Positions 13,201 through 27,500 of a stretch of DNA of 64,000 nucleotides are shown piece after piece. The stretch lies in contig NC_134643.1 in the NCBI RefSeq assembly GCF_030463565.1, positions 80,287,721 through 80,351,720 of the forward strand, read 5' to 3'. Below the pieces are notes generated by a model that searched no databases, had not been told where the DNA came from, and saw only the letters and a list, made by a program, of their open reading frames with translations. Position 1 is the stretch's first letter, and every line of letters begins with the position of its first letter. This stretch comes from Pelecanus crispus. Taxonomy: Eukaryota > Chordata > Aves > Pelecaniformes > Pelecanidae. The translations under genes and the position numbers were made by a program.

Positions 13201-16200
13201 GGATAAGGTAGAGAACTTAAAATGCATTTGAACTGGAAATTTATTAAGTCCTGCTGTGAAGTGGTGCTGGATGTCCAGGATTAGATAAATATCTACTGTA
13301 TTCATAAAAGTCACCACATTACTGTATCTTATTTTAGCTTATTTCATAGGACTGGTATCTTTGCTGAACTGAGTCATCAAACTAAGCCAATTTCTCTTCT
13401 TTGGGGAAAAAAAAAAAAAGGAAAAAAAAAGAGAGTCCTCATAAAACACCCTCTTCATTTATATAAAATGTTTTTAATATTGCTTTAAATTGTTTTAATA
13501 TTCAGTCTTAAGAAGAGCTAAACATTCTATCTGGTTTTATTATCCATGGGTTTGGACAGCTTAAAATCTTTTGCTAAGCATTTTATTAAAATAAAGTTTT
13601 TTTGTTAAATCTTGTTTACTTTAAAATTAGTTTACTTTAAAAAAAAAAAAAGGACATATCAAGATTTGATGAAAGAAATTCTATTTCCCCCCTTTGGTAA
13701 CTGAGAGACTTGCTAAAAAAGGACAAAGCCAAAAGGCATTATCCATTAATAACAAATTCAGGGAGGTCATATATAGCGTGATGCATTTACATTTGCTGCA
13801 ATTTTTGCATTTATGCAGGCATATCACAAAACAAGTTAATAGGACAAATGTACATTTTTCAAATGCATAGAGATCTTTGCAGTCAGATGAAATGCAGATA
13901 AAAAAAACTATACTGAAGTACAAAGCACTGGTCCAGATCCCTCCCCTTATATCTGTGTGAACAACAGTTATCTATCACCTCATTTAGAAAAGCCAAGTAC
14001 TTAAAAGCAAGAAAATGAGTATTTAAGGACCCTATAAATCTTAGGCTGCCTACATCATAGATGCACTATTATTTCTAGGTATAAAGAAACGCCTATTTCA
14101 TCATAACAAAACAGCCTTAGCTACAGAATTCAGAATAAACATTATTCTCTATGTAAACACAGCATAAAAAGCCCTGCAAAAAAAGAAGCATGGAAGTATA
14201 CAACATGAAACACTGTTAAGCCTCAAAAATAAGATGAATGTAAATAATTTTACTATAAAACAGAACTGAAGACTGTTCCTCTTGGATGGCAGGTACAGTA
14301 TTATTGTCAAGGAACAGCACATATAAATATTTTATCACATATTTCTTGACAGTTAGAGGCTTTTTTATCAGCTGAAAGGACATGTCCATACTAGTCTGTC
14401 TACATGGTGTACTGCATATCTATAAAACAGCAGACACTAGCCACAAAAGCATGTGCCTCCCAGTGTCCTCCATACCACCTTCAAGTTCACTGCCTCGCAG
14501 AAAACACCTGTCATGCACCATAGGACAATTACTGTGTACTATGGATACCCTACATTTCTGTTAAGAAATGTTTTGTAGTTTCCCTTATATTTGACAGCAT
14601 TTTTAGATCTATTTCCAAGAGGAACCTGCTTCATTCAGCACACAAGGTGGATGACAGTCTCGTAAAACTTTGCTTTTTCCTCATTCAAAGACTCAAGCTT
14701 CTCTTACTGCATGCTAATGAATCCTAATCTGATGCATCCTAATCCTGCTCTAAAAATTAAAATAATCTTCTTCTTGCCCTTTTTTTTACCCCCTTGAGAT
14801 TTCTTAGCAAAAGTGTGCCTAGTTGTCTCTTGAGTAGTGAATTTACTCTTACAAATACCTACCAGGTACAAAGAGTGTTGCTGGTGGCAGCTGAAGACCT
14901 GAGATTGGAAGAACCCACTGATTTTAAATTGTAAATTGAGGCATTGCTTCCAAAAGAGAGGGCAACACCAGCACAGAGTACCACTTGTAGAACGTGTTTC
15001 CTAGTGGCTAGTGTGGAACTGAGCAGTGGGCCTTCTGCATCTTCCCACTAGTTTTGGATTTTTAGGGACCAACTGCAGTTTCTGTCAATCTGAAGTCTCG
15101 TTAAAGTACTTATCAGTGAATTTTATGTATGAAGACTGTTGTGGCTTTAAATCCATTTGAAAATTGGAAAATGTTACTCAAAGTACAGATCTTTTACAAG
15201 TGATTACTAATAGCATGTTTCTCATTTTTGCATCTCCAGATCATGGATTACGATTTTCAGGTGTCTCAAGCACTCATGACTGTAAATTAAATCAGTTGTC
15301 GCTGTGCCTAAAAATATGAAGTACTGAATAATGCTAATGGCTGTAAAACAAACAAACAAAAAACCCCCATGCCAAGAGATGTCTCTCCTAGCAAACCACT
15401 TCTCTTCCTCTCCCTTCCAGCACCATGTTTCTCAACTCATCAGCAAAACTGGTGGTTAAACAGCACACCCTTGCACAGGGTAGAGCAAAACACAGGTGAT
15501 GTGACACCTATGAACATTAGGTGATAGGCGCAGATAGTACAATGAAAATATGACAATATATTGCTTTTAGATGCAACGTGCCTCATAAGCATGAGTGTTG
15601 CACATCTGCAGCACAAATTATCCAGAAACCTGGATAATCCACCCATGGATAAAAAGCAGACTGCATGCCAATGCAAAGACCACATATGATACCCATGGTT
15701 ACTGAGAAACTTCAGGTACTCCAGAAGAATGTTTTCTCTAGCCTCCTCAAACTCCCAAATCTTTCACCGATTCTTTCAGTGACTTTTTCCCCCCTATGTT
15801 TTTCCCCCTATTTTTACTTATTACCCCTGTAATAACTGAGTCTTAAGAGTATTTGATTTGATTCTGGCTCTGGGGGCTGATTCTATTGATAGGATAAGTA
15901 CATTACTGTGGGGAAAATGTCTTCTTCTTGGACAACAGACAAAGTATTGACTATCATGCAGAAGTTTAGTTTTAAGGTGCAGAGATATCCACAAACACTT
16001 TACTAAATATATATCACAGCTTCTGCAGAGCAAAGTTAAGTTAGGACAAAAATAAACATTCATTTGTAAAAAGCTTAAAAGTTCAATTTTTTTAAAGCTT
16101 GTTAACTTCTTCTAAGCTATTTCTTCTTGCTGTCTCAGCTCTGGAAGATGTTTTCCCTAATAGTGACTGAAAATCCCAAATTAATTTCTTAGATACACCT

Positions 16201-17462
16201 TAAGCTCAGTAATTTACTTTCCCTATATACTACTTTGTTCAACAGCTTATTTTATAATCTATTAAAATGAAAAATACAGTTCCTTAGGGAAAAATACCAT
16301 TATAAGTACCCTTGATTTCTGGGGAAAAAAGAAAAAAATAATAAAAATCAAAGTTAAGACATACATCAGAAACAATTATTTATATAACTGACTTGGTGTT
16401 TTAACTTGTCTTAACTCAGTTTCCCTGGACTAAAGAGTATTTTGAATTAGTACAATGATAAGATAAAATAACCCTTGAATTTTATTACATTTTGAAAGCT
16501 GCATGGCTTTTTGCAACTGTGGTCAACAGGACGCTAACACTGACGTTGAAGGCAGACTGTAACCTGTTTGTTAAAAGTCCCCAGAAACAGGTAAGCCTAC
16601 AAATTTTCTAGAAGACCCAAAAACTGTAACTGCCACTGTATAGAGTAGGTACCACTTTCTGGCTTTTATTTCCCCTTACAGTGGACTGTTCCATTACCTT
16701 GGAAGAGAAAGAGATCCAAGCCAAGCAAGACAAAACCTGAAAATTTGTGGATGCTGAAAGTGTTTGCAGGCATATAAACTCTGTAGTGGAACAAAGGGAG
16801 ACAGAACAAATGCCTGCTTTTTAAACAGACCAAGCAAGCCTGGTCTCCCAAGGAAGATATTCTATAGCAAGCAGCAGAAGGACCGTAAATTGCTTTGTGC
16901 CAACATTAGGTGAAGAATGATGGTTTCCATTGTGTCAAATTCCAGACACTTATCTTGAAACCTGTTATGAAAGGCTGTAACAGAGAGACTAGAGACAGTG
17001 TTCAGTTTTGAGATGAAGACACATAAATCTAGGTGTCTACAAGCAGGTGATTACACATGCATCTTGTCTATATGGTTCCATTACAATCAAATGGAGATAC
17101 AGTGAATATTACCTAGTGGTATCCAGAAAGCTATTGAGCCGACCAGTCATAAGGTGTCTACTTTAGAGTAATCAAAGTCAGTCTCTGGCCTCCACTGACT
17201 AGATTACACAGTTGTGGAGTAATTGCTGGAGGTGATTTAGATTCACAATTTTAGGAAAGGCACAGCACTGAAGAAGCCTCCAGGGTGGAGTGCAGCTGGC
17301 ATGCAAGGAATCCATTTCACAGAAGTTCCCTGGGCCTGCAACCTTAGACGTCAGCAACACCAGGGGAATTTGGTGTGTTGGCTCTAAGAGGAACTGCCCG
17401 GAGGGTGGAGCGGTGTGGAGACACTGCGGCCAGGCTCCGTGTGGCACCCCAGATGGGACTGC
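10221..17462. other. Intergenic, nothing recognised
   Basis: AT-rich, with homopolymer runs (A-run near 10,516; T19 at 12,206-12,224). A slightly GC-richer patch at about 11,330-11,640 has an open frame on each strand (60-74 codons), but I could match neither to a protein. No gene is called. Confidence 0.5.
12206..12224. repeat. T19 homopolymer
   Basis: Uninterrupted run of 19 T followed by AAATAAA. Confidence 0.9.
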
Positions 17463-18035
17463 TGTGAAGCATTCTGCCCAGCTGGGGCAGCTCCTGTGCC
17501 CTTGGATTCTCCACTACACTCCGTCAAGCCCGGAGACTTGGTCTATCTACGGACATGAAAAGACAAAGCATTTGTCACCTTATTGCTGCTGCTTTTAGTC
17601 CCTGTATAGTCTTGACTGTGCCAGAACATGGCAGACAATTTATTGTAGTTACCAAAGGAACAGAGTGCAGTATAATGGAACACTGCGAGAACTTGGGCAA
17701 ACGATGGATGAATGAAGAAGGACAATAGGAAAGGGTATAATATGAGACCCTGGGCCAACAACCTGTCATGTTTTTGACAAAATGCTGCCCTTTGGTAAAC
17801 TTTGCTCATTATAATATCATTATAATACCAAAACACACCTCCATCCCAAAACCTACCCGACTCTAAGGTGCAACCACTCCTCACTGAGCTTGCGCTTTGA
17901 ATTTTTCCTAGCCTATACCTTTAAAGCGAAGCGAGAAAGTTTTACTCCAATCATAACAAAGTATGTATGACTAGAGTCACTCAAGCTCCACCTGAAAGGT
18001 AAAAAATAGTATAAATTAGCCTAAGAGAGAGGGGA
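17463..18035 (+). pseudogene. Decayed retroviral internal remnant (probable 3' pol and env region)
   Basis: In one frame around 17,514-17,560 the sequence encodes a PLHSVKPGDLVYLRT-like motif. This resembles the small C-terminal domain of gammaretrovirus-type integrases, which ends pol. A stop codon (TGA, 17,556-17,558) interrupts it, followed by a short hydrophobic leucine run and another stop, so nothing here is functional. Only about 460 bp separate this motif from the polypurine tract, far too little for an envelope gene, so env is mostly deleted. The upstream limit is unclear: I recognise no further pol sequence. The last bases (18,022-18,035, AAGAGAGAGGGGA) look like a plus-strand polypurine tract. 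The LTR next to it supports the call; the protein resemblance alone is weak. Confidence 0.4.
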
Positions 18036-18515
18036 TGTTAGGGAAGATACCATTGTGTACCACTCTGACTTCTGGGATTAGTCAACGGGCTGAGCCTCTC
18101 TTCCCCCCCATCGGGACGCCTTTGGGTAAGATTTGAACACTTGGTTATACCAAGTGCCTCCCTGGAAAACTTAGAAACCTCTATATAGAGTCGCTTTATA
18201 TCTTTTGATGCATCTGTGTTATCCATGCTTTGGTATTTGCATGTGCCTTGCAGTCAGTGAATTTATCGCTGGTAATCCAAAGAACCTGTGTGTCTGTTGC
18301 TTTAATAAATTGCTTTGATTCATTGGTCTAGCTGTGAGTTCTCATTGAATGCAACCAGACGCTTTAAGTGTGGCCATGGTAGTTCATGCAACACGACTAG
18401 ACGAAAGGTGCCTATGTTATTTGTGCATCCGTAATCATGATAGTTACGTGCACTGAATGCGACCTGACTTATAACGATAAACTGGGTACCTTCCAAAGCC
18501 CTCTTGACACAACAA
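18036..18515 (+). mobile_element. 3' LTR of a gammaretrovirus-like (ERV1-type) element
   Basis: The LTR starts with TGTTAGGGAAG directly after a purine tract. It holds a TATA-like box (CTATATAGAG, about 18,182-18,191) and an AATAAA signal (about 18,304-18,309) roughly 120 bp downstream, which is the normal U3-R arrangement. It ends near a CACAACA at about 18,515. The exact 3' end is uncertain by a few bases because of the repeated ACA. No primer-binding site follows, so this is the downstream copy of a truncated element. I could not define a target-site duplication. Confidence rests on the ordered set of signals. Confidence 0.55.
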
Positions 18516-21500
18516 CAGTCAATGAGAACTTACAGTTGACAAGAGCTTATGCACCTAGAGCACAGGGAGAGGCACAGGGAGAGCCCCAGACCGTTAATAC
18601 TTCAGAGCATTAATCATATTTACAGCAATAAAAGAGAAATTCTAACCATGAGGGAAATGATTTCCTCTGGCTCAGGCAACCTCAGCGAGCGGCACCAGTC
18701 ATTTCCATAGATCTGCTCATCACCACGTGAATCAGGTTTATAACCAAGTGGAACCCCTATGGCATGGGATGGACCCTCATCTTGCTGAGCAAAGCAGAAG
18801 ACAATAATTTTGTGCTACCAGAGGGGCCTTCTTTTATCCCGTGTGGACTAGCTATGAAGAACAGGGAAATGTAACTTTATTATGCCTGGACCTCTCCAAT
18901 TGGTCAATGTTCGTATGTGCCCCACAGTCTAAACTGCTTTTGAGGAAGCTTACTGGGCTGAAATATGCTTGTTGAGGAAGTTCAAGATCGTACATCTTCC
19001 TCTGACCTTTCATTAACATCAGGCTATGCAGGGAACACAGAAGTAATATAGCTGGCCCTCTGTGAGCTTGGATTCACCAGGAATCTTGCTAGGGAAAGAA
19101 GACTTGGTAGCAAGGAACAACTGAAGAATGGAAGAAAAGAGGCTGTCAGACTGTTTGGTGCCTACGTTTAAGGTTTAGAGTTCTGGGAAATACAGGACGA
19201 GGAGGGTACAAGCTCTCCCAAACATGCGCTTACTAGGGGTGTGAGACTGATTACTGAGTCCCTTCAGGTGCCCAAGTGCTAAAACATCCTCTATAGAGAG
19301 CTTCAATGATTTAGAATAGTACTTAAAATACAAATACACAATTTAACAGCGGTATCATTAAGCGGTTGAAGACCAGAAAGATTTATAAAATGTATGAATG
19401 CTCAAAAAGATAAGCACCAGCAACAGTTTTGACATAGAGTTTCAGGAGGTCAGCCTTACAGACCATTGTAGCCAAGTGAAGTTAGGAAAGGAATGGCTAA
19501 AGAAAAGCAGGGATAGGAACAAGACTAGCTATGTTATAGAAAATAAAAATGTTATCATGAAAGATATTCATGGGGAAATGAACTGACAAAAGGAATCATT
19601 GTCATTCTCCCTCCCCAGAGTTTTTGAGTCTAACCAAATATGCACACAGCATCATGGAAGCAAGGCCATATTTAACAAAAAATACCAACAATTCAACAAC
19701 TTCCACTGAACTAATTGCAAAGTATTTGAGGCTTCTGGAAGTATGGCCCATGATAGCTAAGATATTTTTATGTATTGAGAAGCCTACTCTTGATTTAGCA
19801 TGTCTTTACCTAAATGAATATACAAAGTCTGTTTAATGGTAAGCTTGCTGTCACTTTACAAAAACCTTTAGAAGTGTTGTGGTTAGGAACTAGGACACAA
19901 CAAAGACCATACAAACAGGTGAAGATTCATATTAAAATGTGCATCTGCCTTGTTGTCCACCAGGTAAAATCACCAGCTTTCCAGAGTCCTTCAGGCACAG
20001 TGGCTTGATTTTTTTGGCTCAGAACTGGCAACAAATGCTGCCTAGCAAATGGGGTTTTCTGTTGATTTCCCCCCAGCTTCCATCAATCAATAGCAGATGG
20101 AATTTCATTTTTCTAACAATGACTATAGGCTTAGAATAACAACTCTTACATTTCCAACAGAGATGATGAAAAGCAACAACAACAATAAAAAAATCCCACA
20201 CAAACATTCCGGCCATCTGGACACTGAAATGCAGACCTAGTGCTTCTCTACAGCTAGGCTCTTGTAACATGCCCACAGTCTCACCATGGGTAGAATTAGG
20301 CACTGTATTTCTACAAATTATCATATGTAGATAATAACATAACTTGATATTCATAAAGAAATCATTTTGTATAAATATAGAAAATGTTAATAAACCTGAT
20401 GGTTTCCTAAAAGTTTATGGAGATGCAGCCAAAACGGAGACTTCTGTTTGTAAAATGAGAAAAAGCTTACAAGTGAAAAATAGCTCAAAAAATTAGTATT
20501 TTTTAAATTAAGACAGTTACTGCTGCAAAGATCTGCAAACTTGGTACAAACTAATCTTTTGTTTGAAGTCTAGTAGAGCAGAATTTACATTACAGTCAGA
20601 GAATGAGAAAAATTGACAGTCTTGACCTATTTTACAGCTAGGACGGAGCAGAAGAGTGCTGTAAGCACTTTTGGATTGCAGAGATATGTTACTATGACAA
20701 AATATTCCACTCTTTCAGAACATGATTCACCTTAATACTGGTGTGTTTGTAAATATTAATTAGGGCTAATGACCCCACTCTGAAGTAAGTAATTACTACT
20801 ACAATGATGATAGAGTTTTAATAACTTACAGAAGAATCTTGAAAAAGGCATCAAAGAAATCTCTTTTCACAGACATTTTTCGAACCAAGGTAGCAGAAAC
20901 CAAACTGAACAGATATACCCCTGACTTTGAATTTTTACTCTGAACTGGTCAACAGTATCTTCTTTGGACAAATCCATCATATAGAATTAAGTGACTGTAT
21001 ATTAATTGAAGAACATTTTATTGAAATTTGCCCCCCTCCACCATATAGGGAAGAATGCAGAGAAATCCTACCTTTTCCTTTCCTTTCTTTTTCCCAATTT
21101 TTAAAAAGAATTATTAAAGCACACACACAGAGGAAAGAAAAAAAAAAAAGGAAGCATTTAATTTCATTTTGGACAAAGCATGTCAACTGGTCCTCAACTG
21201 TTTGCATTTTTCGCCTTTCTTTGCCAAAAAGCAATAAAAATGTTTCCAGTTAATATGAAATTTTAATTTTTAGAATATTTTAGGGAAGGAACTATTAATA
21301 ATTCACATAGCTCCTCTACTGTCCTGACCCTCTTTAAGATGTTGTAGGGCTCCACCTCCTTGGGGAAATGGGTGTTATGTCTTCCAGAGCTCTTTGATGC
21401 ACAGTGATGAACATGCTTTATGCATCATCTCTTAGAAACCTATATAAATGTGCTAACTAGCCTAGACAGCCATCTTTGGTACTTGGTAGCACTGGATGAG

Positions 21501-24500
21501 CACAACACATTAGAAATAGTTTTTAGCAGGGACAATCCTATTAGGAGACTACAGGAATGACAGTTATGCTCATTCCCTACAAGAGTATTGTAAAAAAGGT
21601 GAGTTCTCATACATTCTCAAGCATCTTCCTCACTGGGGACAACAGCCATGTTTAAGACACTTTGGTTTTAGCAGAACTGAAAAAAAAAAAAAATTGAAAA
21701 CACAGGGAAGAGGTTTCAGGCCTAACTTTACATAAATTAATAGGGAACCAAGATTAACAACTGGAGTCAACACATCTCACAGACCACTAGAAGAAATTTT
21801 CCCGTTTCTTAGCTATATTAATAAAACAGGTTTGGATGTTCTTGTGTAAGTACAGTTTATTTTTAAATGTAAACATGAATCCTTTTCTAAGAATTATATT
21901 TAATTCTCATTCTTTTAATCAACTTTCAAATGTCTAAGTCAGTCAATATTTTGAAATGCATCTTTTGTAAAAGATGTCTCACATGACCCCTGACTTTGCA
22001 ATTGTGATTTTTGTTATTTAGGAGTAGTATAAACTCCATTTCATTGCCACTCATATTCTTTCTCACTGAGGACCAAGAGACAACATGGTACTCTGAGGGG
22101 CTAATTAAGAGATTGGTGGTGACATTTTAGCAAATCCAATTCCCTGCTGGGAGATATTCCTTTAATTCCCTCTTTCATAATTTTTGGACCAGAAAGAAAC
22201 AGCCAGGAAAACAAAGCCTTTTTATAAATAGTTATTTTGAAGAAATTGGGGGTTTAACAGTTGGTCAGGTAAACTGCCAAACAGAGACAATAACAAGAAG
22301 AAAACCTGTAACAACACTCTAACCCTGGATCAACACTGAGTTTGTTACCTGCCAACAGAAATGCAGGTGCTAATGCCTGTATTATCACACAGTACTGAAT
22401 ACTTTCTAATCATCAAGTCTTTTGCATGGTGCAGATCTGGAGTTCTTACACAACATAACAGACACATTGCCAATTAAAATACTTGCTAGGAATTCCTCAG
22501 AAACCTTCCAGGCAACAATGTCCAACCATACAAGCATAAAAAACAGCATGAGGAAATGCCTAAAATCCAACAAAGTGACCCCAGAAAACTCGTTATTAAA
22601 AGAACATTTTATAAATGGACCTTTTCTTAAGCACTATGAGTGCTTTAGTTATAATGAATAAGAGTTGACAGGTAAAGCAATTTAAAAAGCTACACTTCTG
22701 GAATAATAAAATGTGTAAACAGTGGAGAAAATGTTTATCTACTTTAATGAAAAATAGATTTTAAAAAAAAAGATATTTTTTCTTCTCCCATTTATTGTAT
22801 TTCAACAAGATATCTGCATTCGACTTCTTGGCTTTTTTTCAGCAAACTACACCTGAAATGCCTCACCCTTGGTAAAAACAGATGACCTGTCAAAGCCTCA
22901 TATCTTCAATGGACCTGGCGTGGTGGGTGATGCAATTGTAGGCAGTGACCTTTTCAATTTAAATCAAATGTGTCTTGTGAGGGCAATGCTGGATTAATCT
23001 TTCAGTTCCTCTCTACATGTTCTCTGCCCCCTAATGAGACAAAATTACAATCTTTATTTTCAGCATTCAGGCTGGAGAGAGAGTTGGACACAAACCCCTG
23101 TCTCTGGGTGACTTTCTTCTTCTCTCATACAGTTATTTCTGATTATTATTTTTGCTGCTGGAACAAGACACTATTTAGCATTTTCTAGAACGGGACTTGA
23201 ATTACAAACCTTTCTACTGAAACCTGGCCCACACCTTCATGTAGCTCTAGAGTAGGTGCAAACCAGTGTTTCGGTTTAACCTGGTTAAACAAAGAGCCCA
23301 ACTGCAAGCCTTGGAGTGAATCCATATTTCTCTAGTGTGGGTTTGGAGCTTGTGTTTTAACTGGAGCCAGTCTGAATGCTTCCCAAAGAAACTCTCTGGG
23401 GAAGTTTTCCTGCATCAGTAAGACTGCATCTGCTTACTCATGCTTTTTGATTACTTAGTTCAAACACTTAATGGGCCAGAATTTCTCCTGTGCCAAAATC
23501 TGCTAAGGGCAGGTTATGGTTTCCCGAGTCTGCGGTGCACATGCAAGTCATGGGGTTGCTCTCACTTGTGCCAGCTGGCAGAGGGACCCGGTGGGCCAGC
23601 TGGCAGCCAAGGCTGGCTGGAGTGCAGGCACCCCCCAAACACCCCTTCTCTCGCTTTCTGCTCACAAGGAGACTGGTGCCAGCTCCTACCTGCCAGCGAG
23701 CGATCAGATGCAATCTCTTATCTGGCAGTGCTGGGTTGCCCCAGAGGGGCTATGCTGGAGGTAGAGTCTGATCTTAGACTGTTGCAATAACGAAAGGGAA
23801 GGATTTTGAAGCTGTTCTAATGGGATATTCTGACTACAAAAGAACTGCATGGACTTATGGATTGCAAACATCAGTGTTGCCTGATACTGATGCGAAAATT
23901 TAACTCCCTAGGCTGGCAGAAAGTCTTTTCATGTACTGTACTTCGGTTTCACATGTCGGAAAATAATCAGTCATTACAAAAGCCTAGGAGTTCTGTCTGG
24001 CATACATCCAACCAGGATGATACTGGTGTCTTTCACTGTACCCAGGGGGAGTCTTGGGCCAGTTCTACAAACTGCTACACAGGTCTGCTTTCCCATGAAA
24101 ATCAAATGGCTTAATTTACTACACAAAGGGTTGCAAGGTCTCTGACACACTTATGCCTTTTCGCAAAAGTATATTATTTCCTGAATCCGGTCTACTTATA
24201 CCAAGTTTTAACAAGATTATAGTACAGACTTGTAAGACTAAACAAGCTGTGATCAAACCCAATAAGCTTATTTAGTTCTATTCTTTACTTCCCAGAAGAA
24301 GCATATAAACAAATGTGGTGCTAGGCCCTAAAAAGGATACTGCCAGTATCAGTGGTTTAAAAAAAAAAAGAAAGGAAAAAAAAAAGAGGATTAAGTACTT
24401 AAGCTTTTCATTTTTACTTTTACTTAAAAGCTTAAGTAAACCCTATACAAATGTTTAGATAGTTTACAGTGAGGTCTGACTACAGCGATAATTTTAGCAG

Positions 24501-27500
24501 ACATTCATCTAGACATAGTGGACTATGCGGACTACAAATACAGAGCTTGCTTCAGTTCAGGGTCTCTCAAAGTAAGACCCTGAGCCTCTTAACACCCATG
24601 CTCTTGAACAAGCCTGCTGAGTTTAAGACTGCTCACACATGTTAGCACTGCAGATTCAACACCTAAATTCAGTGCTATTGCATCCAATGAAAAATGCATT
24701 ACACATCAGGTGGTAATATTTCAAGACTTGGTACAAGAAAGCACTCTGGGAAGAAATTGGTATATAACTTTCATGAACTGTAACAACAGTGAAGTTACGT
24801 AAAGCAGAGATGACTCAAATTACACTAAAAGTTATTTAGAAATGGATAGCTTTGTATTTTTATGTAATCGTCCATCATCCTGTACTACATGGTGAGTATA
24901 TAAACCAGGCAAAATGTATTCATAAATTAATCTTTCAAAGCTGACTAGAGACATTAAGTGTCTTGTTTTGGGCCAGAACACTACCTCTGTCCGTTTTTAA
25001 GTGCACAGGGTATCAGAAGTTTGGACCCTGCAAGAGACTTGCACAAAACCATTCCTAAAAATGTAGTCAAAATGACTGATTTACAGGAACAGAAAAAAGC
25101 ATATTCATTGCCAACATATCAGCTCTTCTTTTCCCACTTTACTTCAGCTCCAATTATTTATGCTCCAATCTTTAAAGCACACAGGTTCAGTAAGGCTAAC
25201 TTCAACCTGTAGCGTAACTTGTACGAGAAAATGGCATTCTATATAGCACCGTATTAACTGTGTTAAAAAGCTGCCCTAAAGAGTATGCATGGTAGAGAAT
25301 ATCCCTCTTGTGAATACTCTTATGTGTACTTATTATGCAGACATGAATACTTCCTCTGTCTGGATTCCAACGTGCTGGGTGCTGTACAAAACTATGAAAA
25401 ATAATGTCTATCCTAAAAACTTCATAATCTAAACTGATAATGTATATATCTATTTAAGAAGCACTGTGAACGTCACTGTGAAACTACACATGTAAATAAG
25501 CTGTACAAGTTCCTGACTCAGAGAACACAGAGTACAGTATTTTGACAGCGTGCTGGAAGAAAATTAACAGAAACCCAGAAGCAAGTAGGAAGACAATACA
25601 GCAATAAAGCTACTGTTGGCATAAATGACATGGGGGTTGTCCTTAGAAATTTGTTATTTTGTATGAAAATGCTCTATGTTCCCATTGATTTCTTAATCAG
25701 TATGCCCTTTCTGAAACAGAAGTTGATACATTTTGGTGTAAGTTTGTTCATTTTAACATTTGCATAGGCATTTTGCTTCTGACGGTTATGTTGTCACACA
25801 CATTATTTTGCTTTGCAACCAGATTGGCCTGGAGGTGTACCTGTGTATCCTCACAGTACCTTGAAATTTCTCAAAGTACACTTCAACTAAATACAATAGA
25901 AGGATAATGCTGGACAAGACCTCCAGAAATTACACAAAATGTAACTAGAAGATATTTGTCATTAACCTGCAATTAAAAGTTCTAATGATGAATATCTAGC
26001 ACTTTTTCCTTGGTAGCCTGTAACAATACTTAATTGTTCTTACAGAATTTCTTATGTCAGCTTCTACTTTCCCTGGCTATAAATAAAGTCTATATATACT
26101 TACTCATCCCTTCAACTGACATAAAGGAGGTCTTATTATTTTTCTAACAACCGGCTACATATTGGAGGACAAATCATCCTTTAACCCCCAAATCTTCACT
26201 TTTCTTCATCAAACTGACAATTATTTTGACTTTGCTTCATCGGTCATCTGCTCTTCACTGTTACAATCTTTTATGATCGCATGTGGATATTTTGCACCCA
26301 CCTGAAAGCTTACTGCCCAAATCTGGACAAAGTATTTCAGCTGAGGGCTTGTAATCATTTGACTTTACTCATTAGTAAACTTCTAAGTCTTAATTTCTCT
26401 TAGAACGTTGCAAAAGAGTGCTTGTGGTCTGCTACAAACACCCAGGCCTCCCCAGCCTGCTTCTGTTGTACCAGTTATTCCACACCTTGCATTTGTGGAG
26501 GGTCTGTTCGTTTTATTTCTGAGGTGATACACTTTTCATTTTCCTTCTGGAATTTATGAAGTTATGTGCTCATTCTTAAAACTTTTTTCAGTTGCATCAG
26601 CTAAGTCACTGCCTTCCACCAGGAGGGATTTCTACTGGCCAATTGCACTTCATCTGAACAATTTCTAAATTTTCAACACCGACTGACTGTAGTATTCCAC
26701 TAAGTTGAATCTCTGTTTTTATATTATAGGATGACATAAAAGTAAGATCATCCTATTCTACCATGACCATAATAAAGACCTCAAGAAAATGCCTTCTTTT
26801 TAACTAAACCCCTTTAATCTGTGTTTTGCAGCATTCTCTTTTTAGTTGCTTTTATGTTTGTCTTTGAAACCCAACCAAGAATGGGGCTCCTCTGTGTGGC
26901 AGGCGCTGCTCAAACACAGAAAACTAACCCTACAGAGTTTTGCAAGCAGTGTGCTTCAGAAGAGCACAGGATAGAGAAATGGGTTATAAAACAAAGGAAT
27001 AGTGAAAAAGCGTAATCTTTGTATGTGGAGGGAGAGAACGAGACAATCAGGGAAAAAAGTCAACAGTGACTATATAGGGGGCATGGCACAGGAAAAGGTA
27101 AAAGGGACAGGAGTTGAAGGAAACTGAGCTGAAGAGAATATGAAAGAAGGAATGGGGAAAAAATGTGACCCGGCGAAGACAGGACAGATGAAGTCTACTT
27201 AAAACTGCAGAATTCTCTGAATGCCTGAGGCTCTTTGCTGTCGTATTTCTGCAGCCATGCCTGCCTGCTGGAGTCTGCAGACGTACAACTTTTGTTTCAC
27301 TGACCACTTTATCGTCTTTTGCTGCGCAGTTTCATTCTCATCTCAGCATTTTTGAGCACGGATAACCCAAAATATCCGGTAAATAGTACAGACTTCACCC
27401 ACAGACGCCCCTGTTTTGTATTACACTGAGCCTCGACACAGTTACTAGGAACAATTAAAAAGCGTGTATTCTTCGGGAGGGACGAGAATTGGCCAACTGA

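Noticed and set aside
23440-23790. Overlapping plus-strand frames of 82-116 codons
   Set aside because: Several frames are open at once over a GC-richer patch, which is the pattern of composition and not of coding selection.
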